DNA of 64,000 bases from Apricaphanius iberus (GCA_028564705.1 JAPXFQ010002747.1:1488001-1552000), one strand, 5' to 3'; positions 23,901-34,981 are shown, counted from the first letter of the stretch. Notes: a model not told the origin generated them from the sequence alone. A program made the numbers and translations.

Positions 23901-25609
23901 ATGTAAATGTTAAAGAGTAAATGTAACTAGTTACTACCCACGTCTGTTGGGAGCTTTATGGTGATGTCTTATGTTCAATAGGTCCCACCATGGTCAGTTC
24001 TTTTAATCTGTTTTTATTATTGTTAGTCAGGCATTGCCATACAAGTTAATTCCTTTGTGTTTACATTCTTAATGTACTCGTGTGTTATGTTCTTTGTGCA
24101 TCTGGATTTAGTTCTCTCAGACCACTTAGTTTTGTTCCCTTGGTTTGTAGTTCCTTTTGTAAAGTTAAGCTTTCAATGTCGTGCCTTGCCCTTTAGGATT
24201 TAGGATTGTAACCTCATAGTATTTTTATGTATTGTTTGTGTGATTAAAAAGAAACAGTGTGAAGCATAATCATACAATATTTGGGGAAAAATAAATGGTT
24301 TTCAATTTTCTTTACAACAGAATATTTTGAAGATGTGCATTTGTATTTACCCCCATTTAATCTGATTCATATAAATGAATTATTAACAGTACATGTACCT
24401 CTGAAGTTTGCAAGAGAACACAAGAGAAGACCAAAAAATATACTTGACAGGATGAAGATACAATTGTTATGAATATTCCAAGCTTTAAACATCTAATGTA
24501 GCACTGTTCAAACCAGAATGGTTCTACCGCAGATCTATCAAGACATGGCCTGTTCAGGTGAACCTGAACAGGCAATGATTGACTCTGGAGGAGCTGCAGA
24601 AACCGGCAAGTCAGGTGGGAGAATTTCTTGACAGGATAACTATTAGTGATCCATCCATCCACTGTTTATAGTTGCTTATCTGAACAGATGTAGCTGGTAC
24701 AAATCTACGGCAATCACTATTAGCGAAAGGCACTCTACATTAGATAAATTCCAAATAAAACGCACTGAGGAAACTGATATGTTATGGCTATATGTGAAAA
24801 AGTTCAGGCAATGTGAATACTTTTTCCTAGCCACTGTAAGTACACTTCCCAGCCTTTTGTCAGGATTAACCTATTGTATTAGCTCCCACAATTTATACAG
24901 CTATATCAGGCTATGGAAAATATTTTAGCTGGTAAATAAGGCTATTTGTTAGACTGTTGCAGTTTGGGGAAATTCCAAAGAATTACACAATTTCCATTAC
25001 TCAATATATATGTAGAGCTGCAGTGCTGACAAAGATTCAGGACTGACTTGCATAATCTGAGGATATGGTGGGAGAACAAATAGAATTTTTTATCAGTCCT
25101 GGTTTTAGTGATCTCATAGCTGTTTGGGGGTGGGGGTTCATGTGACACTGCATTTTGCTGATGGATACCCAATGCTGTAACCAACAGATCCGGGGGAGGA
25201 AATGACACAATTCCTGCTGAAAGGACTTGGGGGAGTGAATGCAGTTTTTTTTAATGCTGACCAGATGTGGGTTTTACAAACGGGAACAATGGAATGATCG
25301 TGAAGAAAACTGTTTATTTTAGATGACTGTGAAAGTCGTGTTTAAAGATAAAAACGGATAAAAACTGAATGTGAGCAAACGGACGCACAGACATCCCGCG
25401 CGAGACCGCATTACGCTGTAAACACCCCCGCCCGGTGGACTCAGCTTGGTAACATTACGTTGAGGTTACTTACCGCGTAGATGCGGGTCACTGTGGCCAA
25501 TAAAGGGCTTAAACGTCCTCAGTATATCTGCATTTTTCACTCTGCCCGAGTTCCCACCGGCAGAGAAGAAATAATCCAGTAGCGAGTCCTCACTCACATC
25601 ACCCATCAT
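5810..25609 (-). CDS. SOWAH family ankyrin-repeat protein gene, 5' part, six exons (partial, runs off left edge)
   Basis: This is the gene-level entry for six minus-strand exons: 25474-25609, 20316-20377, 16819-17034, 13238-13360, 6267-6323 and 5810-5911. Joined, they encode 232 residues with every junction in phase. Residues about 8-75 resemble the N-terminal winged-helix-like domain of SOWAH (sosondowah) proteins, with the elements GRVKNADILRTFKPF, REEFKLIIDRIAVVK and KYLILKKKY. A polar linker rich in S, E, Q and T follows. Residues 199-232 begin LDPTEKEWIYHAAS and end SLANKK, the segment that in SOWAH proteins directly precedes the ankyrin repeats. No ankyrin exon was found between 1 and 5810, so the C-terminal repeats probably lie left of the window. 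As I recall, human SOWAHA-D are largely intronless, so this six-exon layout is notable, and I cannot say which member it is. Family function is poorly known. Family assignment is confident from motifs; the paralogue is not. Confidence 0.82.
6267..6323 (-). CDS. SOWAH gene exon 5 (short acidic linker)
   Basis: This 57-nt, phase 0-0 exon reads SESEHDEESTGSMGSAAVA. The acceptor is ggtttgtgtttcag and the donor GCT|GTAAGT. It is short and low in complexity but correctly framed between exons 4 and 6. An alternatively spliced exon is possible. Confidence 0.68.
9671..10935 (+). mobile_element. hAT transposon relic with perfect 8-bp target duplication
   Basis: The element starts tggggctggg and its right end reverse-complements to tagggcttgg. 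The direct repeat CTGTGAAC flanks both sides (9663-9670 and 10936-10943), the 8-bp duplication expected of hAT transposons. Subterminal sequence is rich in atcgatt-type motifs at both ends. At 1,265 bp it is too short for a full transposase and keeps only a BED zinc-finger exon, so it is an internally deleted, non-autonomous copy in intron 4 of the SOWAH gene. Confidence 0.82.
9771..9993 (+). pseudogene. BED zinc-finger exon of a hAT transposase, frameshifted
   Basis: An ATG at 9771 opens MAGASSCSMSESIDLKIPPS. After about 8 extra bases near 9843-9850 the frame shifts to one reading WNYFKIKGSDFVVCRFCKME. This is a BED finger with the aromatic W-x-Y-F start and a C-x-x-C pair. The following helix has RLKQRHP where HL-x-K-H-P is usual, so the first zinc histidine is lost. 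A donor-like ACA|GTAAGT follows at 9994. The shift and missing histidine make it a dead copy. Confidence 0.65.
12180..12430 (+). repeat. Retroposon tail repeat (tgggcaagacacttcacccac type)
   Basis: The sequence carries the motif series ttgggcaagacacttcaccc, ggtggtcagag, gcagcctcgcttccatcagt and tggctacaatgtatcttacc, followed by a gtgtgagcgaatgactg stretch. I recognise this as the 3' region of a very common teleost retroposon. No coding frame is kept. Confidence 0.5.
13238..13360 (-). CDS. SOWAH gene exon 4 (linker)
   Basis: This 123-nt, phase 0-0 exon encodes a low-complexity polar linker with the acidic run SSGDDELDRDS. The acceptor is ctaatttag|GAG and the donor AAG|GTGACA. It is not a recognised domain; it is included because its frame and splice sites agree with both neighbours. 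Confidence 0.7.
13595..14215 (+). mobile_element. L2-type LINE relic, 3' part
   Basis: Near 13616-13720 the plus strand reads an interrupted reverse-transcriptase C-terminal segment (QLIHNAAAHVITRTSK, INPVLKSLRWLPV), which resembles the LQ-x-x-QN-x-AAR ... HITPVL-x-SLHWLPV block of L2 LINEs. It ends with a tail (aaataaaattgccttgcc) near 14195-14212. Stops and deletions show it is old. Confidence 0.6.
14881..15180 (-). repeat. L2-type LINE 3' end, reverse orientation
   Basis: The stretch beginning aattttattcgtttagcacc reads, on the minus strand, like the degraded 3' coding end and tail of the LINE type seen at 51395. The ggtcaggcagtttattac part corresponds to the [10 protein letters not shown] region. 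No open frame survives. Confidence 0.42.
15182..15310. repeat. Possible MITE end (ccttttccactaggaccagta)
   Basis: The sequence ccttttccactaggaccagta with a following acggtctggaacgg resembles termini of fish MITEs that start with cttttccac. The other end was not identified, so limits are approximate. Confidence 0.25.
16030..16115 (+). repeat. SINE 3' tail with (ATGG)n
   Basis: The sequence has gatgtaccccacgtctcgcc, then gagcggtggagaagtggtat, then atggatggatggatgga. It is the 3' part of the same SINE family found inverted at 38865 and 45795 (gtgtaccccgtctctcgccc in their sense). Confidence 0.55.
16819..17034 (-). CDS. SOWAH gene exon 3
   Basis: This 216-nt, phase 0-0 exon starts GEKYLILKKKYRNLLQERD, which closes the winged-helix-like domain with a basic patch. 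It then runs into a hydrophilic linker rich in T, S, Q and E. The acceptor is tttattcttaacag and the donor GAAGAA|GTGAGT. Confidence 0.82.
17518..17760 (-). repeat. LINE 3' end, reverse orientation
   Basis: It begins ggcaaggcaactttatttgt, the reverse of the aaataaagttgccttgcc-type tail seen at the end of the 13595-14215 LINE relic. The remainder is degraded 3' sequence. Confidence 0.5.
17766..18433. mobile_element. Inverted-repeat DNA transposon, AGGGTGTTTCTCAATG ends
   Basis: The left end reads aggtgtttctcaatgccaag and the right end reverse-complements to agggtgtttctcaatgtctg. Inside each end lies an aaggcaaggcgcc/ccttgcct-like motif. The element is about 670 bp, has no transposase frame and no obvious target duplication, so the superfamily is left open. 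Confidence 0.6.
20316..20377 (-). CDS. SOWAH gene exon 2
   Basis: This 62-nt exon lies between a tttttttccacag acceptor and an AAC|GTAAGT donor. It completes an alanine codon with exon 1 and reads AKYREEFKLIIDRIAVVKS, the second half of the SOWAH N-terminal domain (R-x-x-F-K/R-x-x-x-x-x-I/V-A-V-V-K). It ends in phase 0. Confidence 0.85.
20495..20521. repeat. (CA)n microsatellite
   Basis: An uninterrupted CA run of about 13 units, just beside SOWAH exon 2. Confidence 0.95.
20660..20977 (-). mobile_element. Tc1-like transposon relic
   Basis: On the minus strand, near 20815-20935, the frame reads GKMGGDKYRTILEENVLEAA and KDWKMGYSFSF. This resembles the segment of fish Tc1 transposases before the second catalytic aspartate. 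The copy is broken further on and is abutted by another repeat at 20978. Confidence 0.6.
20978..21351. mobile_element. hAT-like MITE (TAGGGCTGGGTATCGA end)
   Basis: The left end tagggctgggtatcgattc and the right end cacagccctacta (reverse complement tagtagggctgtg) share the TAGGGCTG terminus. The left part is dense in atcgatt/aatcgat motifs, like those in the hAT relic at 9671. No frame and no clear duplication were found. Confidence 0.45.
21645..21835 (-). repeat. tRNA-derived SINE, DANA/V-SINE-like
   Basis: On the minus strand it reads GGTTCAAATCC (a pol III B-box-like motif), then ggggtctttctgcgtggagt, ttgcatgttctccctatgca, tgcgtgggttccctccaggt and a ctaaattgtccttggtgtga stretch. This order matches the tRNA-related head and conserved centre of DANA-type SINEs in fish. 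The A box is not clear. Confidence 0.65.
23020..23260 (-). mobile_element. Tc1-like transposon relic
   Basis: Segments such as gtttcagtagttggtctttt, catcagtcttgcaattttgc and gaggtctggactttgggcat resemble the reverse strand of non-coding and N-terminal parts of fish Tc1-like elements. It is degraded, with approximate limits. Confidence 0.4.
23535..23602 (+). repeat. LINE 3' tail
   Basis: The sequence gtaaagcactttgagaagct followed by aaagtgctttataaataaag and tttgatttgat is the plus-strand form of the tail that appears inverted at 51397 (aatcaaatcaaatcaaactt). Confidence 0.6.
23835..23946. mobile_element. Short MITE, CAGAGATGGGTAAAGTA ends
   Basis: This element of about 110 bp starts cagagatgggtaaagtatca and ends gttactacccacgtctg, which reverse-complements to cagacgtgggtagtaac. 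The arrangement is typical of a small, abundant fish MITE. Confidence 0.62.
24490..24840 (+). mobile_element. Tc1-like transposon relic, internally deleted
   Basis: The plus strand reads LTLEELQKPASQVGEFL near 24580-24630, matching the Tc1 helix-turn-helix segment. The right end (gtgaatactttttcctagcc, actgta) looks like a Tc1 terminal sequence. Most of the transposase is missing. Confidence 0.5.
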
Positions 25610-25800
25610 CTCAACTCCTCCTGAAGAACCTCACAGCCTCCTGTTTCTTTTCCCGCGGATATTCTATGACTTTTTAGAGATTTTTCCACTCTTCCATAAC
25701 GTTCTGTTTAGGCTAATTAGCTGTACTACATGTCTAAACTTCACTCCACCCAGACGAGCTGACCGCTGCTGCGCCTCCTTCTGTTTAACCCTTTAAAGAC
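25380..25800 (-). promoter_or_regulatory. CpG-enriched region around the SOWAH start
   Basis: CpG dinucleotides cluster at about 25386-25495 (cccgcgcgagaccgc, cccgcccgg) and around the start codon, unlike the AT-rich surroundings. The 5' UTR and core promoter are inferred to lie within about 200 bases upstream of the ATG at 25609. No TATA box was assigned. Confidence 0.4.
25474..25609 (-). CDS. SOWAH gene exon 1 (start codon, N-terminal domain)
   Basis: The exon encodes residues 1-45 plus one base of codon 46. It opens with two consecutive ATGs (25607-25609 and 25604-25606); the first is used here, and either could initiate. The peptide has an acidic helix (EDSLLDYFFSAGG) followed by GRVKNADILRTFKPF, typical of the SOWAH N-terminus. 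The donor is CGCG|GTAAGT, with the last exon base at 25474. Upstream sequence is GC-rich and relatively rich in CpG. Confidence 0.85.
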
Positions 25801-28195
25801 ACCTCCTCCATGAGATATGAGTCTCCCCCACTAGCACGAATAATAACGTCGAAAAGTGAATTTTTGTCACTCGTTAAACTCAAAAAGTTACATTCACAAA
25901 TCATATAATCATAACGTTGACGATTGTGGGTTATATAGCAAAGGAAACCCAAACATCAGTTCACCTACAAAAATTATATTACAGAAGATTAATGAAGAAC
26001 AAAGGATTCTTAAAAACAGAAATAAATGTCAGTCAACTAAAAAGTATCTTCATGTACTGTTCAGCGTATTTCCTTCAGACTTTTGCATGAATTACTGCAG
26101 TAGCCTAATGCAGCAGTATAGAAGAGGTTGTGGGCCAAGGTTACCTTTAGGTCAGATGCATTTTTTAGGTCTGATGTCTCTCATCTTCCTCTTAATTATG
26201 ATCTAATGTTTCTCTTTGGGTTTAGGTCAAGGTCACTTGCCACTAAAAAATCCATCTGATGTCTATACACCATTAGGGAGGAAGCCGGAGTACCTGGAGA
26301 GAACACATGCATGCACAGTGAGAACATGCAGACTCCATGCAGAAAGACCCTAGGCTGGGAATAAAGCCCAAGACCTTCTTGCTCCAACGCAAAAATGCTA
26401 CCAACTTCGTCTCTGTGCAGCCCACTAAATTCTGCTAGAAAATTAAAAAAAGATCTCATTAAAGTTAGTCAAAGCTGTGTCTTTCATTTACCCTTTTTCT
26501 TTCTAACACATTCTGTTTCCACTCAACTTTTTTTTCATTTTCTTTTAATACAACTGTAACTCTTACTTACTTTAGCAACAACCATTTGTGCGTTACCTTC
26601 CTGGACGAGTAAGCAGTGTACCCACTGATTACATAGGACACATTATCATAACATAAAAATGTCAGTATTAAAAACGTTTCACATGTCATACTCTAATTTT
26701 CTGAGAATTTTGGGTTTCTATGAGCTGTAAAATATGACCTTCAAAATTAACAAATTAAATCTAATATGAATCTATGCAAGACGTTAACATTTTTAATCAA
26801 ATTCAGGGAAATACATCTTTAATTCTAATTTATTGAGAGGTTCCTCCATTTGTGCTTTTATTAGTTTGCCCTGTGGCAATGGATGTTTGTTCTGAGTTCT
26901 CAGACCGGTATGGGGCTTGAAGCAGCCACAAAGTTTGCTTTCACCTCAGTTTGGTCCTGGTTAAAAGTACATTTAGAAATTGCGTCAGCATTTGACAAAA
27001 ATTGTATGAAGTTGTAAATTCAACTCCAAACCATGTTATTTATTAATAATTACAAATCTTAGTGTTATTTACTTATCTTAACAAATGAAAACGTTTAATA
27101 ACTTATCAGCTCTATAAATCCAATGATTAGCATTTTAGGCCAGAGCAAACTGGAAAGAGATAATTTATAACAAAGGCTGAAAAATGGAAATGTGTTAAAG
27201 ATCAAATTTGAACTTTTCTAGTCTAAAAAGAAAGGAAATGTAAAACATTTGGTGCCCAAAAAAGTGAAAGCACAAAATGAAATAAAATCACTTATTAATA
27301 AGTTAATCTCATTCGTTTAGTTAGATTTTCGCTTTCTTATAAGAAAAGACCAGAAATGCTGACAAGTATGATGATTCCCTTGCCAGATGTTTCGTCTAAA
27401 ATGCCTCAATAACTATCATTGAACATATTTAGCTCTGTGAAGCTTCACATATTTATAAAACTGAATTTGTAGTATTTGTTGCACTTAGCGATTATATCAG
27501 ACAATGAAGTATGTTGCTTATTAATGGAATGCTAACTGAGAGACTGAGCCCTACCTCAGGAATGTGTTCTTTGCCTTTACTCCCTAAAAAAACTTAAACA
27601 TGTCCTTTGCTGTTCTTTTGTACTTGTTTAATTTCATTTCCTGTATTTTGAACCTCCTGGCCCGTCAATGAAGTTGGCCATCCTTCCAGGTCTGCTTGGG
27701 CTGGAATTCCCTTCCTGTTTTAGAGGACGTTATTTTGCTGCTGTAAGGACTGGGAACTTATTGGAAGGGAAAATTTAGATGACGTTCAGTGGTTTCCTTT
27801 GTGAAACTGTGTACAACTAGATTTGATTGCTTTTCCTTAAATTTTCCTGTACAGTTCAGCGATTAGTATTGGGGGGGAAAAAATTCACATTTTGTCGCTA
27901 CAGCCCATAAACCTTCTTGTATTTATTCAGCATTTAAGGTAATAGACAAATGCAAAGTAATGCACAGGTTTGAAGTTGACAGAAGTGGATACATGGCATT
28001 AAGATAAGTAAAAAAACAAACATGTATGTAATCTAAAGTTTATTAGATAACATTATCTAGCCAAATTATAGAAAAGGATGAAAACACAAGACCAAGGACA
28101 AAATTCAGAGCAAAGTTTGGTAACAAACCAAAATCCCAACTATGAATATTTCACAAAGCATTATACAATCCATCATTTGAAAATAGAAAGACAAA
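25800..28195. other. Intergenic DNA, no gene seen, one SINE
   Basis: The sequence is AT-rich and contains the SINE listed at 26240. Open frames here are short and without recognisable motifs or splice structure. About 27520-27800 is somewhat GC-richer and could be a conserved non-coding element. Confidence 0.5.
26240..26425 (-). repeat. tRNA-derived SINE, DANA/V-SINE-like
   Basis: A second reversed copy of the family at 21645. It carries gaggaagccggagtacctgg, gagaacacatgcatgcacag, gagaacatgcagactccatg, agaaagaccctaggctggga and gaccttcttgctcc in the same order. The B-box position reads ggaataaagccc, so it has decayed. Confidence 0.65.
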
Positions 28196-28199
28196 TGGT

Positions 28200-28576
28200 G
28201 CATTCACAACACCCCAAACAGCAGCGTCAGTTGTGGCAAGATGACATTTTTGCTTGAGTCCATCAGAGGTCCGTCAGAGTCTCTGCGGTGCGTTGGCTCC
28301 GTTAACTTTTCAAGCGCTACTTGCGTTTCAAGGCAACGTAGCAAACGCAAGCAAAGCAGAAGTTCATACCGTAGCTAAACTTTTGATGGACTTGACGGAG
28401 TTGATATACTTGATACACTTGACGCAGGTCACCACCCAATCACAGCGTCCCACTGTAATGATGTCGCCTGATGTCAACGATGTCTAGCCAATCACCATCA
28501 GTTATTGTATAAAACATACGGCTTTGCAAACCTAAGCTTAAAAATGTATTATACGTCAAACGCAAGTCATCGCAAT
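28200..28576. mobile_element. PIF/Harbinger-like MITE, truncated second copy
   Basis: It starts tggtgcattcacaa and shares with the full copy at 31476 the internal strings gttaacttttcaagc (gtcaacttttcaagc there), accaatcaga-like caatcacagcg and gcttaaaaatgtat. The right end is missing where the sequence passes into a Tc1 relic near 28577. Confidence 0.55.
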
Positions 28577-29345
28577 TCTCCTAAAAGGACATAGTGGCCT
28601 TATTCAGAGAAACAGCAAAGAGCTATGCTAACTCTTGAGGAGCTGCAGAGATCCACTACTCATAATCTGTAAGCAACGCAACAGTAGTTGTATATTCTAC
28701 AAATGTCCCGTCTGGTGTTGAAGGAAAGCCACTGTTGAATGAAAGTCGTAAAAATTCTGTTTGATGTTTGGCACTACTAGGTAGAGACCAGTAAGCCCAG
28801 TTAGAGTTAATGGTAAGATAAATAGAGCCAAACACAGGAACAATTCTTGAGAAATAATGCTGCAAAAGTATTGACTGAGAGGACTGGGATGTAGGATCAC
28901 TCTCCAGCTAGAAAACACTAAACATACAGCCAGAGTTAGAATAAAATGTTTTAGATTGAAGGATACTGGTGAATTACAGTGGTCCAGTTGAATTCCAGAA
29001 CCAAACACAATCGACCATCTATGGCAGTGCTTGAAAAATGTTGTTCACAGATGGTCTCTGTCCAAACTGATTGAGTTTCATCTGTTTTCAAGAATGGGGA
29101 AAATATTAGACTAACTGTTCACAGCTGGTGGAGACATGCATCTGCAAGTCAGCCATGAACGTATCTTGCTCATGTTGCAGTGAGGCTAAAGTAAACCCAA
29201 ATAATCGTTTTCCCTGATTATGCTGCAGGTATGTTGCATGTGGGTCACTGTTTTCAAAACACCCCCCCATTTCAGTGTGTACATCACTGATAAATCTGGA
29301 CATCCAGTCAGCTCAGGTATTAAGCACAGAACACATTGTCAGATT
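28577..29345 (+). mobile_element. Tc1-like transposon relic
   Basis: The plus strand contains LTLEELQRSTTHN near 28626-28665 (helix-turn-helix segment). Degraded later parts follow, including aacatacagccagagttaga near 28920 and tgttcacagatggtctctgt near 29040, with stops and gaps between. It belongs to the same family as the relics at 3600 and 34979. Confidence 0.55.
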
Positions 29346-29965
29346 AATTGAGCGATTGCAGTGTAAATATTAAATGTACTGGACTTACATGTTAATCCCT
29401 CTGTCCTCCTCTTGTATTACTTCTCTTCCAATAAGGCTCCATTTAATTTAAAAAGGACAGATTTATGTTTCATGTTCCAGACTGGTGCCCTAAAAATACA
29501 ATATTGTAATTACAGTAAGCTCCTTATATGCTAATACAATTATTGAGGTGAGGAATTTACACTGTTGTGTGAAGGTACGAGTTTATGCTCTTTTGATTTA
29601 GGAAACAGAAGTTTTCTGGGGATAAATACAAAGTAAATTTTATTATTTAATACAAAAAATCAATAAAAAGCAATAAAAGACAACTGTTTCATTATATTGA
29701 AACCTTTGGTGGCCATGGAGGCTATTTATAAAATGGATATTTTGTTTTCCTTCCAGGTAAAACATTTAAAGGACCTAAGCTGGGTGTTTTTGTCATTTAA
29801 AACTAAAAAGCTCCTTTGAGTTGTGAAGTAAAAATGTTATTAAACATCACATTTCTTTAATTTTACCTGAAAATAATTAGCACATTTTCCCATTCTAACT
29901 TTTTAAACTATGATACAATTATTATATTATAGTTTATTTCAAACCAACTCACATTGCATAACAAT
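29345..29965. other. Intergenic DNA, nothing recognised
   Basis: AT-rich sequence with no convincing coding frame, RNA gene or repeat boundary on either strand. Confidence 0.5.
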
Positions 29966-30294
29966 TAGGGATGTACAGATACTAATACCAGTATAGAGTA
30001 CCAGTGCCAATTCTGTTCTTATGTACTCATTTTGGTATTAGTTAAAAAGTGTAAGAACTGCTATAATTTAACAAAAAACATTGTTTTGTTGTAATTTTTA
30101 TTAATATTTAAAAAAATGATCTAATTCACTATTATGTTTTGCAACAAGCAGAAAATAAAATAAAATCTGTCCTCCAATTATTTGCATTTTTTGCGTGGTA
30201 GAAGAATCAGCATTGGTACTCGATATTGGTAGGTACTCAGATCCAAGTATTGGGATCATATCAGTTTGAAAAAAGTGGTATCGTTGCATCCCCA
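29966..30294. mobile_element. hAT MITE with 8-9 bp target duplication
   Basis: The element starts tagggatgtacagata and ends tatcgttgcatcccca (reverse complement tggggatgcaacgata). The direct repeat cATAACAAT lies on both sides, at 29957-29965 and 30295-30303. The 8-9 bp duplication and the gggatgca-type termini fit a hAT MITE of about 330 bp. It is non-coding. Confidence 0.75.
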
Positions 30295-30299
30295 CATAA

Positions 30300-31475
30300 C
30301 AATTTTTTACCCCAACACATGATTTATAGATAGATGTAGGGACTGAACGACAAAAATGATTGGGGAAAAAAAGCAAAATAACAGAAGGATACAAATTTGA
30401 CAAACTAACAAAATGAACAGGACTGTTTATAAGAAAGCTGGACCCCTTCCAACCAATATGAAGACATTTGAGATGGCTTCAAACAGTTAACTAGGATAAT
30501 TTGTTATTGAAAAAATTTAAGTATAAAAACTAGATCAATGAAAAAAAACGTATAGGTTCTACAAATAAACTAACTTATAGAAATAACCCTAAAATATTTA
30601 AATGAAAACCTCATCAGAACCTTTTAAATATCCCTGCAGGGAAACTAAAATGAGAAAAACAACAATGAAATTGTGCAGTTAAGGAACAGTAATAATATTG
30701 TGAACATCAAGAAAATCGAAGACTGGCCAAAAATAAAGATGAAAAAAAAATTAAGCCCAAAAAACCTCTCTAACCTAAACCCCTTAAGTATCGTATTTCA
30801 GTATCAGCTAGCCTTAATAAAAGCCACTTCAGAAAAATAAAGGCTTCACAACATCAGTAGGTGTACAATCAGTATGTGTGCAATTAATCAATTTAATGTG
30901 TTTCACTTAGTAAATTGAAATACTGAAATAAAGAACATTTCAATAATATCCTAAATTAATTCATATGACCCCAGCAGGTAAACAGACTTTAAGCCAGTTC
31001 TCCAGTTAATCAGAAAACTTGGTAAAATGTTACACAGACCAGACAACCCTGAAGAGCACATACATCCAGATGTTTGTTGCAGGCAGAGAGAGTGGTGAAA
31101 GGTGGAGATGGAGGACTCACTTCACAGTGTTCTTTCCTTCTGCAGGTTGTACTGGCAGAAAATGATCCATCTGCTTTAATTGCACTGTAAAATTGTTCTT
31201 CGTTTTGTTTTCTCATCCTGGTCTTGTTCTCATCCTTGCCATGATTGGGGACATGTAGTATTGCAGACATTTCAAAGAATAAACATTTGGTTGCATTTGA
31301 TTGCAACCAGGATATTCAGACAAAGGTGCAGTAAAAAAAAAGAAAAGGAAATTGCAGGTTTGTTCTCAGACTTGCTCATGAGAAAAATAAATCCTGAGTC
31401 AAACTTTTCATTTCAAAGACCATTTTGTGTCATTCTGTTTCTGTTCTGTCTGGATTACCACAACACTACCTGTAA
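30300..31475. other. Intergenic DNA, nothing recognised
   Basis: AT-rich sequence without recognisable genes. Short open frames lack motifs or splice structure. Confidence 0.5.
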
Positions 31476-31926
31476 TGCTGCATTCAGACTGCAGGCTTTG
31501 TCAGCGTCAGCAACATCAAGATTACATGTTAAGGCTAAAGTTGAGGCCGTTAGAGTAGCGTCACAGTCTTTGCGGCGCTTTGTGAGCTTTGCGTCCGTCA
31601 ACTTTTCAAGCTTTTCCTGTGTTTCAAGCTTCAAAGTGCATAACGCTAGCAATGCAGAAGTTCAGCTAGTTGAAGTTTTGACGGCCCTACCACTCTTGAC
31701 GTAGCACGGCAACCAATCAGAGCGACTCACTGTAGTGACGTTGCCCGACGTAGACGCTGCCTAGCTAACCACGATCCTGGAGTGTTTAAATAATCCAGCA
31801 GAGAAAGGCCCGTCTACAAGCTTTGCGAGCTTCAGCTTAAAAATGTATCTTCTGTGTTTATGTGTCAAACTAGTCGCTTTATGAGCGTTGCTTTAAGCTG
31901 ACAAAGCTTGCAGTCTGAACGTACCA
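31476..31926. mobile_element. PIF/Harbinger-like MITE, complete, TAA duplication
   Basis: The left end reads tgctgcattcagactgcagg and the right end reverse-complements to tggtacgttcagactgcaag. Both continue into a ctttgtcagc motif, giving inverted repeats of about 30 bp. The trinucleotide TAA flanks each side (31473-31475 and 31927-31929), the TWA-type duplication expected of PIF/Harbinger elements. It is about 450 bp long and non-coding. A truncated relative lies at 28200. Confidence 0.68.
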
Positions 31927-31989
31927 TAAGGTTGTCACACAAAATCCATCATGGCACTGAAAAAAAAAACAAAATAACTGCTAACCTAC

Positions 31990-33115
31990 CCTTAAAGAGC
32001 CTATATAATGCAAAAGTTTTTCGAGTTTTCAACCAACTGGTAATGCAATTTTCTCATAAACAAATCCGACCAGAGTGGTTTTTGGCTTAATTCACGCATG
32101 TTTAATCCTCCTGAATTCTGCTCTCTGACAGCTGCCCCTCCCTCTCCTAGTGACATCACTAGTTGAAAACAAGGGGGTGTTGAGGTGTCTGCACCGCCCC
32201 TGCAGGCAGAGCGGCTTAGCAGTTTAAAAAAACTTTCTTTTAGCCTAATGTAGCTATACTCAATTCTAATCAGAATGTGAGTCTGATACTGCTCCATTGG
32301 GCTGTGATAATGGGCCGTGTTTTAACCTAACCAGGAAAAAAATGCCTCTGCACTCAATTGGATAGACCTATAATCAATCAGAGCTACGGAAGTGTGTGAC
32401 GTTGCTCTGCAGAGCAGCGGACGTTATCTGTTGCCCTCTTAAAATTCCTCTTTTAAAATTAATGCGCTGTCGATACGTTCTAGAACAGACTTGATGGCAG
32501 AATCCACACATCTCAGTTTTCCAGCAGCAGCCATCGTTGTTGTAAACAAATTCAACCCAGGCGCTTTTTGGTGACGTGGTTGATGACGTTACTGTTGTTC
32601 ACCTATCATCGTAAGCCCAATTTGATTGGTCCGAACAGATCTTGTCCGGGCATAATTGCTCCTCAACGGACCATGTTGTGGGCGGGACTAAGTTTGGCTG
32701 GCACCCAGGCTAGGATTTTTTACTTTTTCTGTGAAAACACCTGTTTGGCTGAAAGGATTATAGGATTTTATTCCTACATTCCTAAACAACAGCTGCTGAA
32801 TCAAAAAACAAAGACGCCTGATGGACAGAGAGGTAAGTGGCTACATGCTACTGTAGGTTAGCCATTTATCATGCTGCTTATGTGATCTTATAACAGCATA
32901 GTGTGGTTAATTAATTGATCTGTAACATCTAAGAATGTTTAGTAAACGGGTGCAAACAAAACCCACGGCTTTTTTATATACTGGCCTGGAAAGATTTGCT
33001 TAGTGGACGCAGCTGTGTCGGTTTGGGCTGTGTCTAAAGTCTGGAGATTTAGCAACTGAGATAGGCTTCATTCACCCCGTTTTTTTACAAAAAAAACTAA
33101 AAATAAACCAAACGT
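31990..33115. other. Repeat-like sequence of unresolved class
   Basis: The block begins taaagagcctatataatgca and is GC-richer than its surroundings, with segments such as tgggcgggactaagtttggc near 32680. It looks like a multicopy fish repeat, but no matching terminal repeats or coding frame were identified. Confidence 0.3.
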
Positions 33116-33347
33116 CTGAGCCCTTAATATAACAGAGTTTCATTGTGGTACTTTTTGAATTCTTTGTGACAATGAAGCTTAGCACTGTTTATTTCAGTGT
33201 GATCTCCTCCCAAGAAACGAGCCGTTTTACTTTGTGGTCTAACATTAACTACAGGATAAAAGTTACATTTCAGGAAAAAATGAATACTGTATAACACCAA
33301 CGGTAACATTTGATCACACATATATATATATATATTGTATATATATA

Positions 33348-34923
<1,576 letters not shown>

Positions 34924-34978
<55 letters not shown>
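34924..34978. repeat. (TA)n microsatellite
   Basis: About 27 uninterrupted TA units directly flank the right end of the Tc1-like element, with a shorter (TA)n on its left. The Tc1 target TA was probably taken from within the repeat. Confidence 0.95.

Positions 34979-34981
<3 letters not shown>

Noticed and set aside
31180..31704. 174-codon plus-strand open frame
   Set aside because: It runs into the inverted-repeat MITE at 31476 and has no recognisable motif; a chance frame.
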